6,084 nucleotides of DNA from Paracoccaceae bacterium (GCA_003564655.1 PXES01000388.1:1-6084), one strand, 5' to 3'; counted from the stretch's first letter, positions 1-6,084 are shown. Numbers and translations are program-made. The notes: a model not told the origin generated them from the sequence alone.

Positions 1-875
1 GCGCCGGTCGTGGCGCTGGCCGCGAAGCTTTCCAGCATCAACGCGTATTGGTTGGCGGCGTTGAAGCGGCGCGTCCGGGTCTCGCCGTCGCGGTGCCACG
101 CGACGGTGCAGTCGCCGAAGACCGGGCCGTTGAAGGGCGCGCCGAGTTCGATCCACCCGTCCTGGCCGTGAAACAGCATGTGCTGGCGGCGAGCCTGCTG
201 CATCCCGCAATAGAAGGACAGGGTGAAGCCCGGGAAATCCGCCCAGACGCGCGCGAACACATCGACCCCGTTCTGCCAGCGGAGATCGGCGCGCAGCCGT
301 TCGGGTTCGGCCCCCGTGACAAGCCGCGTGGTGATGCAGGGATAGACGCCGATATCACGCAAGCCCCCGCCGCCCATATCGGCCTGATGGCGGATATTGG
401 TCAGGTCGCGATTGGTGTAGGTGAATACCCCCTCGACATGTTCCAGCGTGCCGATGGCGCCTGCCTCCAGAAGCTCGCGCGCGAGGGCCCATTGCGGGTG
501 ATGGGCGACCATGAAGGCCTCGGCAATCAGCTTGCCGGTGCGCTCGCGCGCGTCGATCAGGCGGTCGATCTCGGGGGCTTCGAGCGCGATGGGTTTCTCG
601 CACAGCACATGCTTGCCGGCTTCGGCGGCGCGCAGCGACCATTCGATATGCAGGTGATTGGGCAGCGGGATGTAGACGGCATCGACCAAGGGGTCGTCGA
701 GCAGCGCCTCGTAGCTGTCATGGACCTGCAGCCCGGGCGCCAGCGCCTGGAAGGGCGCGGCGCGCGAGGGATCGCGCGTGGCCAGCGCCACCAACTCGGC
801 CCCGCGTGCAAGCTGCATCGCCGGGGCCAGTTCCGTCCGTGCGATCTTGGCCGCGCCCAATATGCCCCAGCGCAT
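1..875 (-). CDS. Gfo/Idh/MocA family NAD(P)-dependent oxidoreductase (3' end outside window)
   Basis: Reading the minus strand from the ATG at 875-873 gives 291 codons without a stop, so the gene continues past the left edge. Family members usually have about 325-340 residues, so a few dozen are probably missing. The N-terminus is a Rossmann dinucleotide fold with GILGAAKIA at residues 4-12. R34, just after the second beta strand, would suit NADP(H). CEKP at 92-95 is the family signature and contains catalytic-type Lys94. The C-terminal sheet domain begins near residue 120, and the motif GGGGLRDIGVYP at 168-179 places Tyr178 where dimeric dihydrodiol dehydrogenase and glucose-fructose oxidoreductase relatives have their catalytic Tyr. 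Many other family members have His there. A cytosolic sugar or diol dehydrogenase is likely, but the substrate cannot be read from the sequence. A purine-rich GGGGGGAAAG stretch lies just upstream of the ATG, and no in-frame alternative start lies nearby. The gene is divergent from argS. Confidence 0.9.
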   Translation of the reverse strand, partial: MRWGILGAAKIARTELAPAMQLARGAELVALATRDPSRAAPFQALAPGLQVHDSYEALLDDPLVDAVYIPLPNHLHIEWSLRAAEAGKHVLCEKPIALEAPEIDRLIDARERTGKLIAEAFMVAHHPQWALARELLEAGAIGTLEHVEGVFTYTNRDLTNIRHQADMGGGGLRDIGVYPCITTRLVTGAEPERLRADLRWQNGVDVFARVWADFPGFTLSFYCGMQQARRQHMLFHGQDGWIELGAPFNGPVFGDCTVAWHRDGETRTRRFNAANQYALMLESFAASATTG

Positions 876-906
876 GTGTCTTTCCCCCCACTGCTTTGGA
901 GATCCG

Positions 907-934
907 ACCATAGCGGCAGGCCGGGGCGTCGCAA
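907..934 (-). promoter_or_regulatory. Candidate sigma70-type promoter for the minus-strand oxidoreductase
   Basis: On the minus strand a -35-like TTGCGA (934-929) is followed after 16 bases by a -10-like TATGGT (912-907). Each matches 4 of 6 consensus positions. Transcription would begin near 900, giving a leader of roughly 25 bases before the ATG at 875. The -35 box lies mostly in the loop of a short inverted repeat, GGGGC/GCCCC at 923-927 and 935-939, which could be an operator or coincidence in GC-rich DNA. Assigned by eye only. Confidence 0.45.
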
Positions 935-948
935 GCCCCCGTGCGGCA

Positions 949-977
949 TTGACGCCCTCGTGGGTGCAGCGTAGGGC
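949..977 (+). promoter_or_regulatory. Candidate sigma70-type promoter for argS
   Basis: TTGACG at 949-954 matches the -35 consensus at 5 of 6 positions. It is separated by exactly 17 bases from TAGGGC at 972-977, a weak -10 box that keeps the leading TA. The start of transcription would be near 984, leaving a leader of about 20 bases that contains the AAGGGG ribosome binding site. It does not overlap the divergent promoter at 907-934. The -35 box and spacing are persuasive, and the -10 box is the weak point. Confidence 0.5.
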
Positions 978-1004
978 AGGGGCGTCTGCGAAGGGGCCGA
1001 GTTG

Positions 1005-2750
1005 ATGAACCTGTTTTCCGATATCCGCGCGCTGGTGCTGCATTGCCTGGACCGGCTGGCCGATGCAGGCACGCTGCCCGCAGGGCTGTCGCTGGAGGCT
1101 GTCACGGTCGAGCCGCCGCGCGATCCGGCGCATGGGGACATGGCCACCAATGCCGCGATGGTGCTGGCCAAGCCCGCCGGTCTGCGCCCGCGCGAGATTG
1201 CGGACGCGCTGGCGGCAGAGCTGCTGGCGGATGCGCGCATTGCCTCGGCCGAGGTGGCGGGGCCGGGCTTTCTGAACCTGCGGCTGGCCGCGCCCGTCTG
1301 GCACACTGTCGTGGCGACGACCCTGGCGCAGGGCGGCGATTTCGGGCGCGCGACGCTGGGGCAGGGGGTGCGCGTGAATATCGAGTTCGTCTCGGCCAAC
1401 CCGACGGGGCCCATGCATGTCGGCCATGCGCGCGGGGCCGTGGTGGGCGATGCGCTGGCGAATCTGCTGGCCTATGCGGGCTATGACGTCACGCGCGAAT
1501 ATTACATCAACGATGGCGGCGCGCAGGTCGATGTGCTGGCGCGCTCGGCCTATGAGCGCTACCGTGAGGCGCATGGCCTGTCGCCCGAGATCGCGGCCGG
1601 GCTCTACCCCGGCGAATATCTGATCGCGGTGGGCGAGGCGCTGAAGTCCGAGTTCGGTGACCGTTTTCTCGACCAGCCGGAATCGGTCTGGCTGGAGACG
1701 GGGCGCGATTTCGCCACTGACCGGATGATGGCGATGATCCGGGCGGATCTGGCCGCGCTTGGCGTCACGATGGATGTCTATGCCTCGGAAAAGGCGCTGT
1801 ACGGCACTGGCGAGATCGAGGCCGCCATCGCGCGGCTGCGCGCGCAGGGGCTGATCTATGAAGGCGTGCTCGAGCCGCCCAAGGGCAAGACCCCCGAGGA
1901 TTGGGAGCCGCGCGAGCAGGTGCTGTTCCGCTCGACCGCGCATGGCGACGACGTGGACCGCCCGATCAAGAAATCGGATGGGAGCTGGACCTATTTCGCG
2001 CCCGATATCGCGTATCATTACAACAAGATTTCGCGCGATTTCGACATGCTGATCGACATTTTCGGTGCCGATCACGGCGGCTATGTGAAGCGGATGAAGG
2101 CGGCGGTCTCGGCGCTGTCGAATGCGCGTGTGCCGCTGGAGGTCAAGCTGATCCAGCTTGTGAAGCTCTACAAGAACGGCGAGCCCTTCAAGATGTCCAA
2201 GCGCGCGGGCACCTTCGTCACCCTGCGCGACGTGGTCGAGATGGTGGGGGCGGACGTCACCCGCTTCGTCATGCTGACACGCAAGAACGACGCGACGCTG
2301 GATTTCGACTTCGACCGCGTGCTCGAGCAGTCGAAGGACAATCCGGTGTTCTATGTGCAATACGCCAATGCCCGCGTGCATTCGGTGCTGCGCAAGGCGG
2401 GCGAGGCCGGGATCGACGTGTCGGACACTGCCCTGGCGGGCGCTGATCTGGCGCTGGTCGAGCACGAGGCCGAGCTTGCGCTGATCCGCAAGCTGGCCGA
2501 GTGGCCGCGGATCGTGGAGCTTGCGGCCCGCACGCAAGAGCCGCATCGCGTCGCCGTATACCTGTCGGAACTGGCCGCCGAATTCCACGGGCTGTGGAAT
2601 CGCGTCAACGATCTGCCCGCCCTGCGCTTCGTGCAAGAGGGTGATCCCGCAACAACCAAAGCAAAAATTGCCCTTGCACGCGCGACAGGCGTTGTGATTC
2701 GCGCGGGTCTTGGTATCCTTGGGGTCACGCCGGTCGAGGAGATGCGCTAG
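1005..2750 (+). CDS. argS: Arginyl-tRNA synthetase (class I)
   Basis: This cytoplasmic enzyme charges tRNA-Arg with arginine using ATP. The 581-residue product has the normal bacterial ArgS length. Residues 1 to about 90 form the ArgS-specific N-terminal tRNA-recognition domain. The catalytic Rossmann core carries the HIGH-type motif HVGH at 138-141 within PTGPMHVGHARG, and the KMSKS-type motif KMSKR at 396-400. The segment FGADHGGYVKRM lies between them. The last 130 or so residues form the helical DALR anticodon-binding domain. I prefer the ATG at 1005 (protein starting MNLFSDIRALV) to the in-frame TTG at 1002, because AAGGGG at 991-996 sits 8 bases upstream of the ATG and the MNLF start resembles related proteins. 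No frameshift or missing signature was seen. The gene is led by its own candidate promoter and is followed by 163 non-coding bases. Confidence 0.98.
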   Translation: MNLFSDIRALVLHCLDRLADAGTLPAGLSLEAVTVEPPRDPAHGDMATNAAMVLAKPAGLRPREIADALAAELLADARIASAEVAGPGFLNLRLAAPVWHTVVATTLAQGGDFGRATLGQGVRVNIEFVSANPTGPMHVGHARGAVVGDALANLLAYAGYDVTREYYINDGGAQVDVLARSAYERYREAHGLSPEIAAGLYPGEYLIAVGEALKSEFGDRFLDQPESVWLETGRDFATDRMMAMIRADLAALGVTMDVYASEKALYGTGEIEAAIARLRAQGLIYEGVLEPPKGKTPEDWEPREQVLFRSTAHGDDVDRPIKKSDGSWTYFAPDIAYHYNKISRDFDMLIDIFGADHGGYVKRMKAAVSALSNARVPLEVKLIQLVKLYKNGEPFKMSKRAGTFVTLRDVVEMVGADVTRFVMLTRKNDATLDFDFDRVLEQSKDNPVFYVQYANARVHSVLRKAGEAGIDVSDTALAGADLALVEHEAELALIRKLAEWPRIVELAARTQEPHRVAVYLSELAAEFHGLWNRVNDLPALRFVQEGDPATTKAKIALARATGVVIRAGLGILGVTPVEEMR

Positions 2751-2782
2751 AGACGCACTCGCCCGGTTGAACGGCAGGCCGC

Positions 2783-2857
2783 GCAAGATGGTCGCCGGCA
2801 CAGGATACACGGGCGCGCAACTGCGCCGCACAGGGCAATGTCGGGCAGACATCTTGC
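2783..2857. repeat. Inverted repeat and hairpin in the argS/SPOR gap
   Basis: GCAAGATG at 2783-2790 is repeated as its exact reverse complement CATCTTGC at 2850-2857. The arms are 59 bases apart and could form an 8-pair outer stem in RNA. A small inner hairpin, GGCGC at 2812-2816 with GCGCC at 2823-2827, lies between the arms. No T-run follows either element, so this is not a standard intrinsic terminator. The remaining gap (2751-2782 and 2858-2913) holds no gene I can support and no well-spaced promoter. It could be a structured leader, a protein-binding site or chance. Confidence 0.3.
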
Positions 2858-2913
2858 CGATGAGTTAAACCAGCAGCGCCGGGCCGTGCGTCCGGTGCAT
2901 GGGCGAGGCAGGC

Positions 2914-4038
2914 ATGGGCAATAACAGGTATCATCCAGGCTTTGACGCGCCGGAGGGGTTCGCGTCCTACCCGGGCTATCCCGGCTATCCGGGCCACCAC
3001 CCGCAAGAGCTCTTGCCGGAACGGGGCTATGCGCCGCAGCGGTCGCATGTGACTGGCCATCCGGAGCACTCCGCCGCGGGCTGGCCGCAGCCGGGCTATG
3101 GACCGTCCGCGCATGACCCCTATGCCCGCCATTCTGCGCCGTCCCGGCCCGAACGCGATGCGCCGCCGGTCGCGCTGGGCAATATCACCCATGCGCTGGG
3201 TGCGGTGCTGTCGGTGGCGCTGATCGTGGGCGCGGGCGGATGGATGTGGCAGATGATGCAGCGCGATGTCGCCGGGGTGCCGGTGGTGCGTGCGCTCGAG
3301 GGGCCGGTGCGCGTGGCCCCCGACGACCCCGGCGGGCGGCAGGCGGCGCATCAGGGCCTGTCGGTCAACGGTCTGGCCGCGGCCAGCGAGGACACCCCGC
3401 GCGAGCAGATCGTGCTTGCGCCCGCCCCTCTCGATCTGTCGAGTGACGCGCTGCTGTCCCCGCCGCCCCCGACCGAGGAGACCCCGCAGCGCGACGAGAC
3501 GCAGCCGATCCCGGCCGCGCTGACGCAGGAGCTGCCGGCAGAGGCCGACCGCTCGGAACCCGCGCCTGCGCTGGGGATGAACAACCCGACCCGCCGCGCC
3601 GTGTCAGAATCGCGCCGCCCGCCGCCGCGAGGCGAGCGGGTCGCCGCGGCTCCGCCCCCCTCTGGTGCGTCCGCGTCGGGCTCTGCCAATGATGCAGGCG
3701 ACGATCTGACCGCCACGCTTGCGGATACGGTCGCCGCCTCGCTTAGCGGGTCGCGCGATATCGATGTCGATCCGGCGACCCTGGGGCCGGGCACGCGGCT
3801 GGTGCAGCTTGGCGCCTATGATGATGTCGAAGAGGCCCGTGCCGCCTGGGACCAGCTTGCGCGGCGGTTCTCGCCGCTGCTTGATGACCGCGGCCGGGTG
3901 ATCGAGGCCGCGCATAGCGGCGGCTCGGTCTTCTACCGGCTGCGTGCGCATGGCTTTGCCGACGAGCGCGACTCGCGGCGCTTCTGCGCGGCCCTGGTCG
4001 ATCAGCAGATCGATTGCATCCCGGTGCTGATCCGGTGA
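2914..4038 (+). CDS. SPOR-domain inner-membrane protein
   Basis: The 374-residue protein has the layout of a bitopic SPOR protein. Residues 1-89 are a cytoplasmic segment rich in Pro, Gly, Tyr and His with three YPG repeats. A hydrophobic helix at about 94-112 spans the inner membrane. Residues 113 to about 285 are a Pro/Ala/acidic low-complexity periplasmic linker. The C-terminal SPOR domain (about 294-374) contains RLVQLGAYDDVEEA and YRLRAHGF. SPOR domains bind glycan strands lacking stem peptides and often direct proteins to division sites, so a cell-wall or septal role is likely. C358 and C368 in the SPOR domain could form a disulfide. The ATG at 2914 is preferred because GAGG at 2905-2908 precedes it by 5 bases. 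The in-frame ATG at 2899, adding 5 residues, has no good ribosome site. The stop overlaps the nagZ start. This is not recognisably FtsN, DamX or RlpA by sequence, so no symbol is given. Confidence 0.88.
   Translation: MGNNRYHPGFDAPEGFASYPGYPGYPGHHPQELLPERGYAPQRSHVTGHPEHSAAGWPQPGYGPSAHDPYARHSAPSRPERDAPPVALGNITHALGAVLSVALIVGAGGWMWQMMQRDVAGVPVVRALEGPVRVAPDDPGGRQAAHQGLSVNGLAAASEDTPREQIVLAPAPLDLSSDALLSPPPPTEETPQRDETQPIPAALTQELPAEADRSEPAPALGMNNPTRRAVSESRRPPPRGERVAAAPPPSGASASGSANDAGDDLTATLADTVAASLSGSRDIDVDPATLGPGTRLVQLGAYDDVEEARAAWDQLARRFSPLLDDRGRVIEAAHSGGSVFYRLRAHGFADERDSRRFCAALVDQQIDCIPVLIR
2968..2994 (+). repeat. Three tandem 9-bp units encoding Tyr-Pro-Gly
   Basis: Three consecutive in-frame units, TACCCGGGC, TATCCCGGC and TATCCGGGC, each encode Tyr-Pro-Gly in the cytoplasmic tail of the SPOR protein. 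The units differ only at synonymous third positions, which suggests the peptide is kept rather than the DNA having just duplicated. A related PGYG appears further along the tail. Confidence 0.75.
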
Positions 4039-5060
4039 GCGCAGGCGCACTGCGGTCGGTCATCTTCGGCTGCGAAGGGCATCGGCTGACTGTCGAGGAG
4101 GCGCGCTTTTTCGCCGAGGCGCAGCCCTGGGGCGCGATCCTGTTCGCGCGCAATGTCGAAAGCCCCGATCAGCTGCGTGCGCTGACATCCGAGTTGCGCG
4201 ACGCGGTGGGCTGGAACCTGCCGATCCTTGTCGATCAGGAGGGCGGGCGCGTCCAGCGTCTGGGCGCTCCGCATTGGCGCATCTGGCCCGATGCGCTGCG
4301 CGAGACGCGCCGCGCCTTCGACCCTGCCCGCGCGATGGAGTTGCGCGCCATCATCATCGCGCTGGAGTTGCGCAAGGTCGGTATCGACATCAACTGCGCG
4401 CCGCTGGCCGATATCGCGCACCCTGACACGCATCCTTTCCTGCGCAGCCGCTGTTACGGCACCACGGTCGAGAGCGTCGGCAACCACGCGATGGCCACTG
4501 CCGCAGGGCTGCGCCAGGGGGGCGTGCTGCCTGTGCTCAAGCACATGCCTGGCCATGGACGGGCCCGCGCCGACAGCCACCACGCGCTGCCGGTGGTCGC
4601 GGCCAGTGCCGAAGCCCTGCGCGCAAAGGACTTCATGCCCTTTCGCTGGCTGGCGCATCTGCCGCTTGGCATGACCGCGCATGTGGTCTACACCGCCTTC
4701 GATCCCGACGCCCCCGCAACCACCTCGCCCGTTATGATCCGGCTGATCCGCGAGGAGATCAAGTTCAACGGCCTGCTGATGACCGACGACATCTCCATGC
4801 AGGCGCTGCAGGGACCCGTGAGCGCGCGCGCCGCGGCGGCGCTTCGGGCGGGGTGCGATCTGGTGTTGCACTGCAATGGCGATCTGGCCGAGATGCGCGC
4901 GCTGGCCGGGGCCTGCCCGCTTCTTGATGGCCCCTCCCGCACCCGCGCCGAGGCTGCGCTCGCCGAGCGCCACCCCGCCCCCGACCCGCTCGACCTGCAC
5001 GAGATCGAGGTGGAGTATCTTACCCTGAACGCCGGTCTGGACCCTGACGATGAGCCTTGA
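4035..5060 (+). CDS. nagZ: Beta-N-acetylhexosaminidase NagZ (glycoside hydrolase family 3)
   Basis: NagZ is a cytoplasmic enzyme that removes GlcNAc from GlcNAc-1,6-anhydroMurNAc (with or without peptide) during peptidoglycan recycling. The 341-residue product is a single-domain GH3 barrel of the usual Gram-negative NagZ length. DQEGGRVQRL begins at residue 67. The NagZ signature KHMPGHGRARADSH spans 169-182 and includes the expected Asp180/His182 acid-base pair. TDDISM contains the likely nucleophile Asp251. There is no signal peptide, as expected. The GTG at 4035 is preferred: it overlaps the SPOR stop as GTGA and gives a start (VSAGALRSVIFGCEG) typical of relatives. A TTG at 4014 would add 7 residues of reading-frame overlap. 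There is no clear ribosome site at either, which fits translational coupling. The protein ends in an acidic tail. The downstream regulator starts inside its last codons. Confidence 0.95.
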   Translation: MSAGALRSVIFGCEGHRLTVEEARFFAEAQPWGAILFARNVESPDQLRALTSELRDAVGWNLPILVDQEGGRVQRLGAPHWRIWPDALRETRRAFDPARAMELRAIIIALELRKVGIDINCAPLADIAHPDTHPFLRSRCYGTTVESVGNHAMATAAGLRQGGVLPVLKHMPGHGRARADSHHALPVVAASAEALRAKDFMPFRWLAHLPLGMTAHVVYTAFDPDAPATTSPVMIRLIREEIKFNGLLMTDDISMQALQGPVSARAAAALRAGCDLVLHCNGDLAEMRALAGACPLLDGPSRTRAEAALAERHPAPDPLDLHEIEVEYLTLNAGLDPDDEP

Positions 5061-5919
5061 ACCCTGGGACGAGGTGCGCACCGCGCTTCATGTCGCGCGC
5101 GCGGGCACCGTCAGCGCCGCCGCAGCCGCGCTGGGCGTGCATCATGCGACCGTCATCCGCCATGTCGACGCGCTCGAGGATCGCCTGGCCGTCAAGCTCT
5201 TCCAGCGCCACGCGCGCGGCTATACCCCGACCGAGGCGGGCCGCGCCCTGTTCGATGCCGCGCGCGAGACCGAGCAGCGCTTCGAGCAGCTAGCCGCGCA
5301 GCTTCAGGCGCTGCAGGAGGGGATTTCCGGCCCGGTGGTGATCACCACCATCCCCGAACTCGCCGAGGCCGTGCTGCCGGCACTTGTGGCGCTGCAGAAC
5401 GAGCACCCGGCGCTGGAGCCCTGCCTGCGCACCGAGGAGCGGGTGCTGCGCCTCGAATATGCCGAGGCGCATGTCGCCATCCGCGCCGGGGCGCAGCCGC
5501 AAGAGCCCGACAACGTCGTGCAGCCGCTGGGTCGTCTGCCGGTCGCGCTGCATGGCAGCAAGGCCTACCTTGCACAGCATCCTGGCCCTGCGTCGGATGA
5601 CGACCTGCGCGATCATGCCTTCGTCGCCGCCGAAGGCCCGGGGGCGCGCGCGCCGGTCGAACGCTGGCTGCAGCAGAGCGGCCACCGCATCGCGTTTCGC
5701 AGCAATGACCATGCGACCCGGCTGGCGGCGATCCGTGCCGGGCTGGGTCTGGGCTTCGCAGTCGTGGGGCGCGATGATCTGGTCGAGGTCATGCCCGCCC
5801 GATCCGAATGGCATTCCGAATTGTGGCTCGTCACCCATGTCGACCTGCACCGCAGCCCGAAAGTGCAGGCCTGCACACAACGCCTGCGGGCGCATTTCCG
5901 CAGCTTTCTGGCGGGATGA
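5050..5919 (+). CDS. LysR-type transcriptional regulator
   Basis: The 289-residue product has normal LysR-type length and order. A winged helix-turn-helix covers about residues 7-64. It contains TVSAAAAALGVHHATVIRHV and ends in LFQRHARGYTPTEAG. A linker helix runs from about 65 to 92, and a periplasmic-binding-protein-like effector domain runs from about 94 to 289, beginning GPVVITTIPELAEAVLP. The recognition helix has HHATVIRHVDALE where many family members have an SQ or TQ pair followed by VS. The ATG at 5050 places the helix-turn-helix at the usual distance from the N-terminus and overlaps nagZ by 11 bases in another frame, with no clear ribosome site of its own. Translation is therefore probably coupled to nagZ. 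It lacks the usual divergently transcribed target gene, so its regulon and ligand are unknown. Codon use resembles that of its neighbours. Confidence 0.93.
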   Translation: MSLEPWDEVRTALHVARAGTVSAAAAALGVHHATVIRHVDALEDRLAVKLFQRHARGYTPTEAGRALFDAARETEQRFEQLAAQLQALQEGISGPVVITTIPELAEAVLPALVALQNEHPALEPCLRTEERVLRLEYAEAHVAIRAGAQPQEPDNVVQPLGRLPVALHGSKAYLAQHPGPASDDDLRDHAFVAAEGPGARAPVERWLQQSGHRIAFRSNDHATRLAAIRAGLGLGFAVVGRDDLVEVMPARSEWHSELWLVTHVDLHRSPKVQACTQRLRAHFRSFLAG

Positions 5920-5945
5920 GGGCGCGTCCGCTCGGATCGGGCGTC

Positions 5946-5958
5946 GGGGATTTTCCCC
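5946..5958. repeat. Small perfect palindrome between the LysR gene and the tRNA
   Basis: GGGGATTTTCCCC can form a 5-pair stem (5946-5950 with 5954-5958) around a TTT loop. Only two T residues follow before a G-rich run, so it is at best a weak terminator for the upstream operon. It abuts the candidate tRNA -35 box and could alternatively be a protein-binding site. Confidence 0.3.
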
Positions 5959-5987
5959 TTGCGGGGTAGGGGGCAGCGCTTTACACG
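5959..5987 (+). promoter_or_regulatory. Candidate promoter for tRNA-Ser
   Basis: TTGCGG at 5959-5964 and TACACG at 5982-5987 are separated by 17 bases. The following stretch up to the tRNA (GGTCGGC) is GC-rich, as in stable-RNA promoters under stringent control. Start of transcription would fall at about 5994-5995, essentially at the mature tRNA 5' end. Assigned by eye, with a moderate match to consensus. Confidence 0.4.
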
Positions 5988-5994
5988 GGTCGGC

Positions 5995-6084
5995 GGAGAC
6001 GTGGCCGAGTGGTCGAAGGCGCTCCCCTGCTAAGGGAGTAGGCCCGGAAGGGTCTCGTGGGTTCGAATCCCATCGTCTCCGCCA
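5995..6084 (+). tRNA. tRNA-Ser (anticodon GCU)
   Basis: The 90-base sequence folds as a class II tRNA. The acceptor stem pairs GGAGACG (5995-6001) with CGTCTCC, followed by discriminator G and an encoded CCA ending at 6084. The D stem pairs GCC with GGC. The anticodon stem pairs CTCCC (6022-6026) with GGGAG (6034-6038) around the loop CTGCTAA. The anticodon is GCT at 6029-6031, reading serine codons AGC and AGU. The long variable arm (GGCCC, loop GGAA, GGGTC) is diagnostic of Ser/Leu/Tyr tRNAs, and the discriminator G fits serine. The T arm contains GGTTCGAATCCC. All arms are intact. Confidence 0.98.

Noticed and set aside
48..974. Long plus-strand open frame of 308 codons at the left end
   Set aside because: It lies opposite the oxidoreductase, which has clear family motifs on the minus strand, and its translation is Arg/Gly/Ala-rich with no recognisable domain. 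It also runs through the divergent promoter region. This is a typical mirror frame in GC-rich DNA.
557..1414. Minus-strand frame spanning the oxidoreductase N-terminus, intergenic region and argS 5' end
   Set aside because: It overlaps two well-supported genes and both promoter candidates. The protein is low-complexity Ser/Arg/Pro.
2865..2868. TTAA half-site as a possible CtrA binding box upstream of the SPOR gene
   Set aside because: The second TTAA expected seven bases downstream is absent (GCGC instead), so there is no full TTAA-N7-TTAA site.
2725..3351. Minus-strand open frame covering the argS/SPOR gap
   Set aside because: The translation is His/Arg/Pro-rich without domain features, and half of it is antisense to the SPOR gene. 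There is no plausible ribosome site or promoter.
4002..5081. Minus-strand open frame of 359 codons opposite nagZ
   Set aside because: It is longer than nagZ itself but shows no family motif, while nagZ has all its catalytic signatures. It is explained by codon bias of the sense gene.
5946..5958. GGGGATTTTCCCC as an intrinsic terminator
   Set aside because: The stem is only five pairs, and the downstream sequence is TT then G-rich rather than a T-run. It is listed only as a palindrome.
1..6084. CRISPR array, insertion sequence, phage or defence module
   Set aside because: No spaced direct repeats, transposase, integrase or known defence-domain motifs were seen on either strand. Every long stretch is accounted for by the listed genes.

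Overview
The window is GC-rich DNA with a strong preference for G- or C-ending codons. It carries an argS / SPOR-domain gene / nagZ cluster whose protein sequences look alphaproteobacterial, most likely Rhodobacterales (Rhodobacter/Paracoccus-like). This placement rests on recalled gene order and protein style, not on a search.

Layout. (1) Positions 1-875, minus strand: a Gfo/Idh/MocA-family oxidoreductase running off the left edge, so its last few dozen residues are missing. (2) Positions 876-1004: a divergent intergenic region with one promoter-like element pair facing each way. (3) Positions 1005-2750, plus: argS, complete, with both class I synthetase signatures. (4) Positions 2751-2913: a non-coding gap with a long-range inverted repeat and a small hairpin, but no convincing promoter or terminator. 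(5) Positions 2914-4038, plus: a single-pass inner-membrane protein with a C-terminal SPOR domain. (6) Positions 4035-5060, plus: nagZ, starting in a GTGA overlap with the previous stop. (7) Positions 5050-5919, plus: a LysR-type regulator overlapping the end of nagZ by 11 bases. (8) Positions 5920-5994: a short spacer with a small palindrome and a probable tRNA promoter. (9) Positions 5995-6084: a complete tRNA-Ser(GCU) whose encoded CCA is the last thing in the window.

How the genes fit together. The SPOR protein, nagZ and the regulator overlap end to start and probably share a transcript. SPOR domains bind peptidoglycan in the periplasm, and NagZ processes recycled peptidoglycan fragments in the cytoplasm, so the first two share a cell-wall theme. 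The regulator is the unexpected member. In related genomes, as I recall them, nagZ is followed by scpA/scpB (chromosome segregation) and tat genes. argS is the housekeeping leader, and the divergent oxidoreductase appears unrelated.

I see no CRISPR array, transposase, phage gene, toxin-antitoxin pair or defence system. I do not see an undescribed system here. The most useful lead is the translationally coupled nagZ-LysR pair, because the NagZ reaction product class is the known ligand class of the LysR-type regulator AmpR elsewhere. That link is inference.
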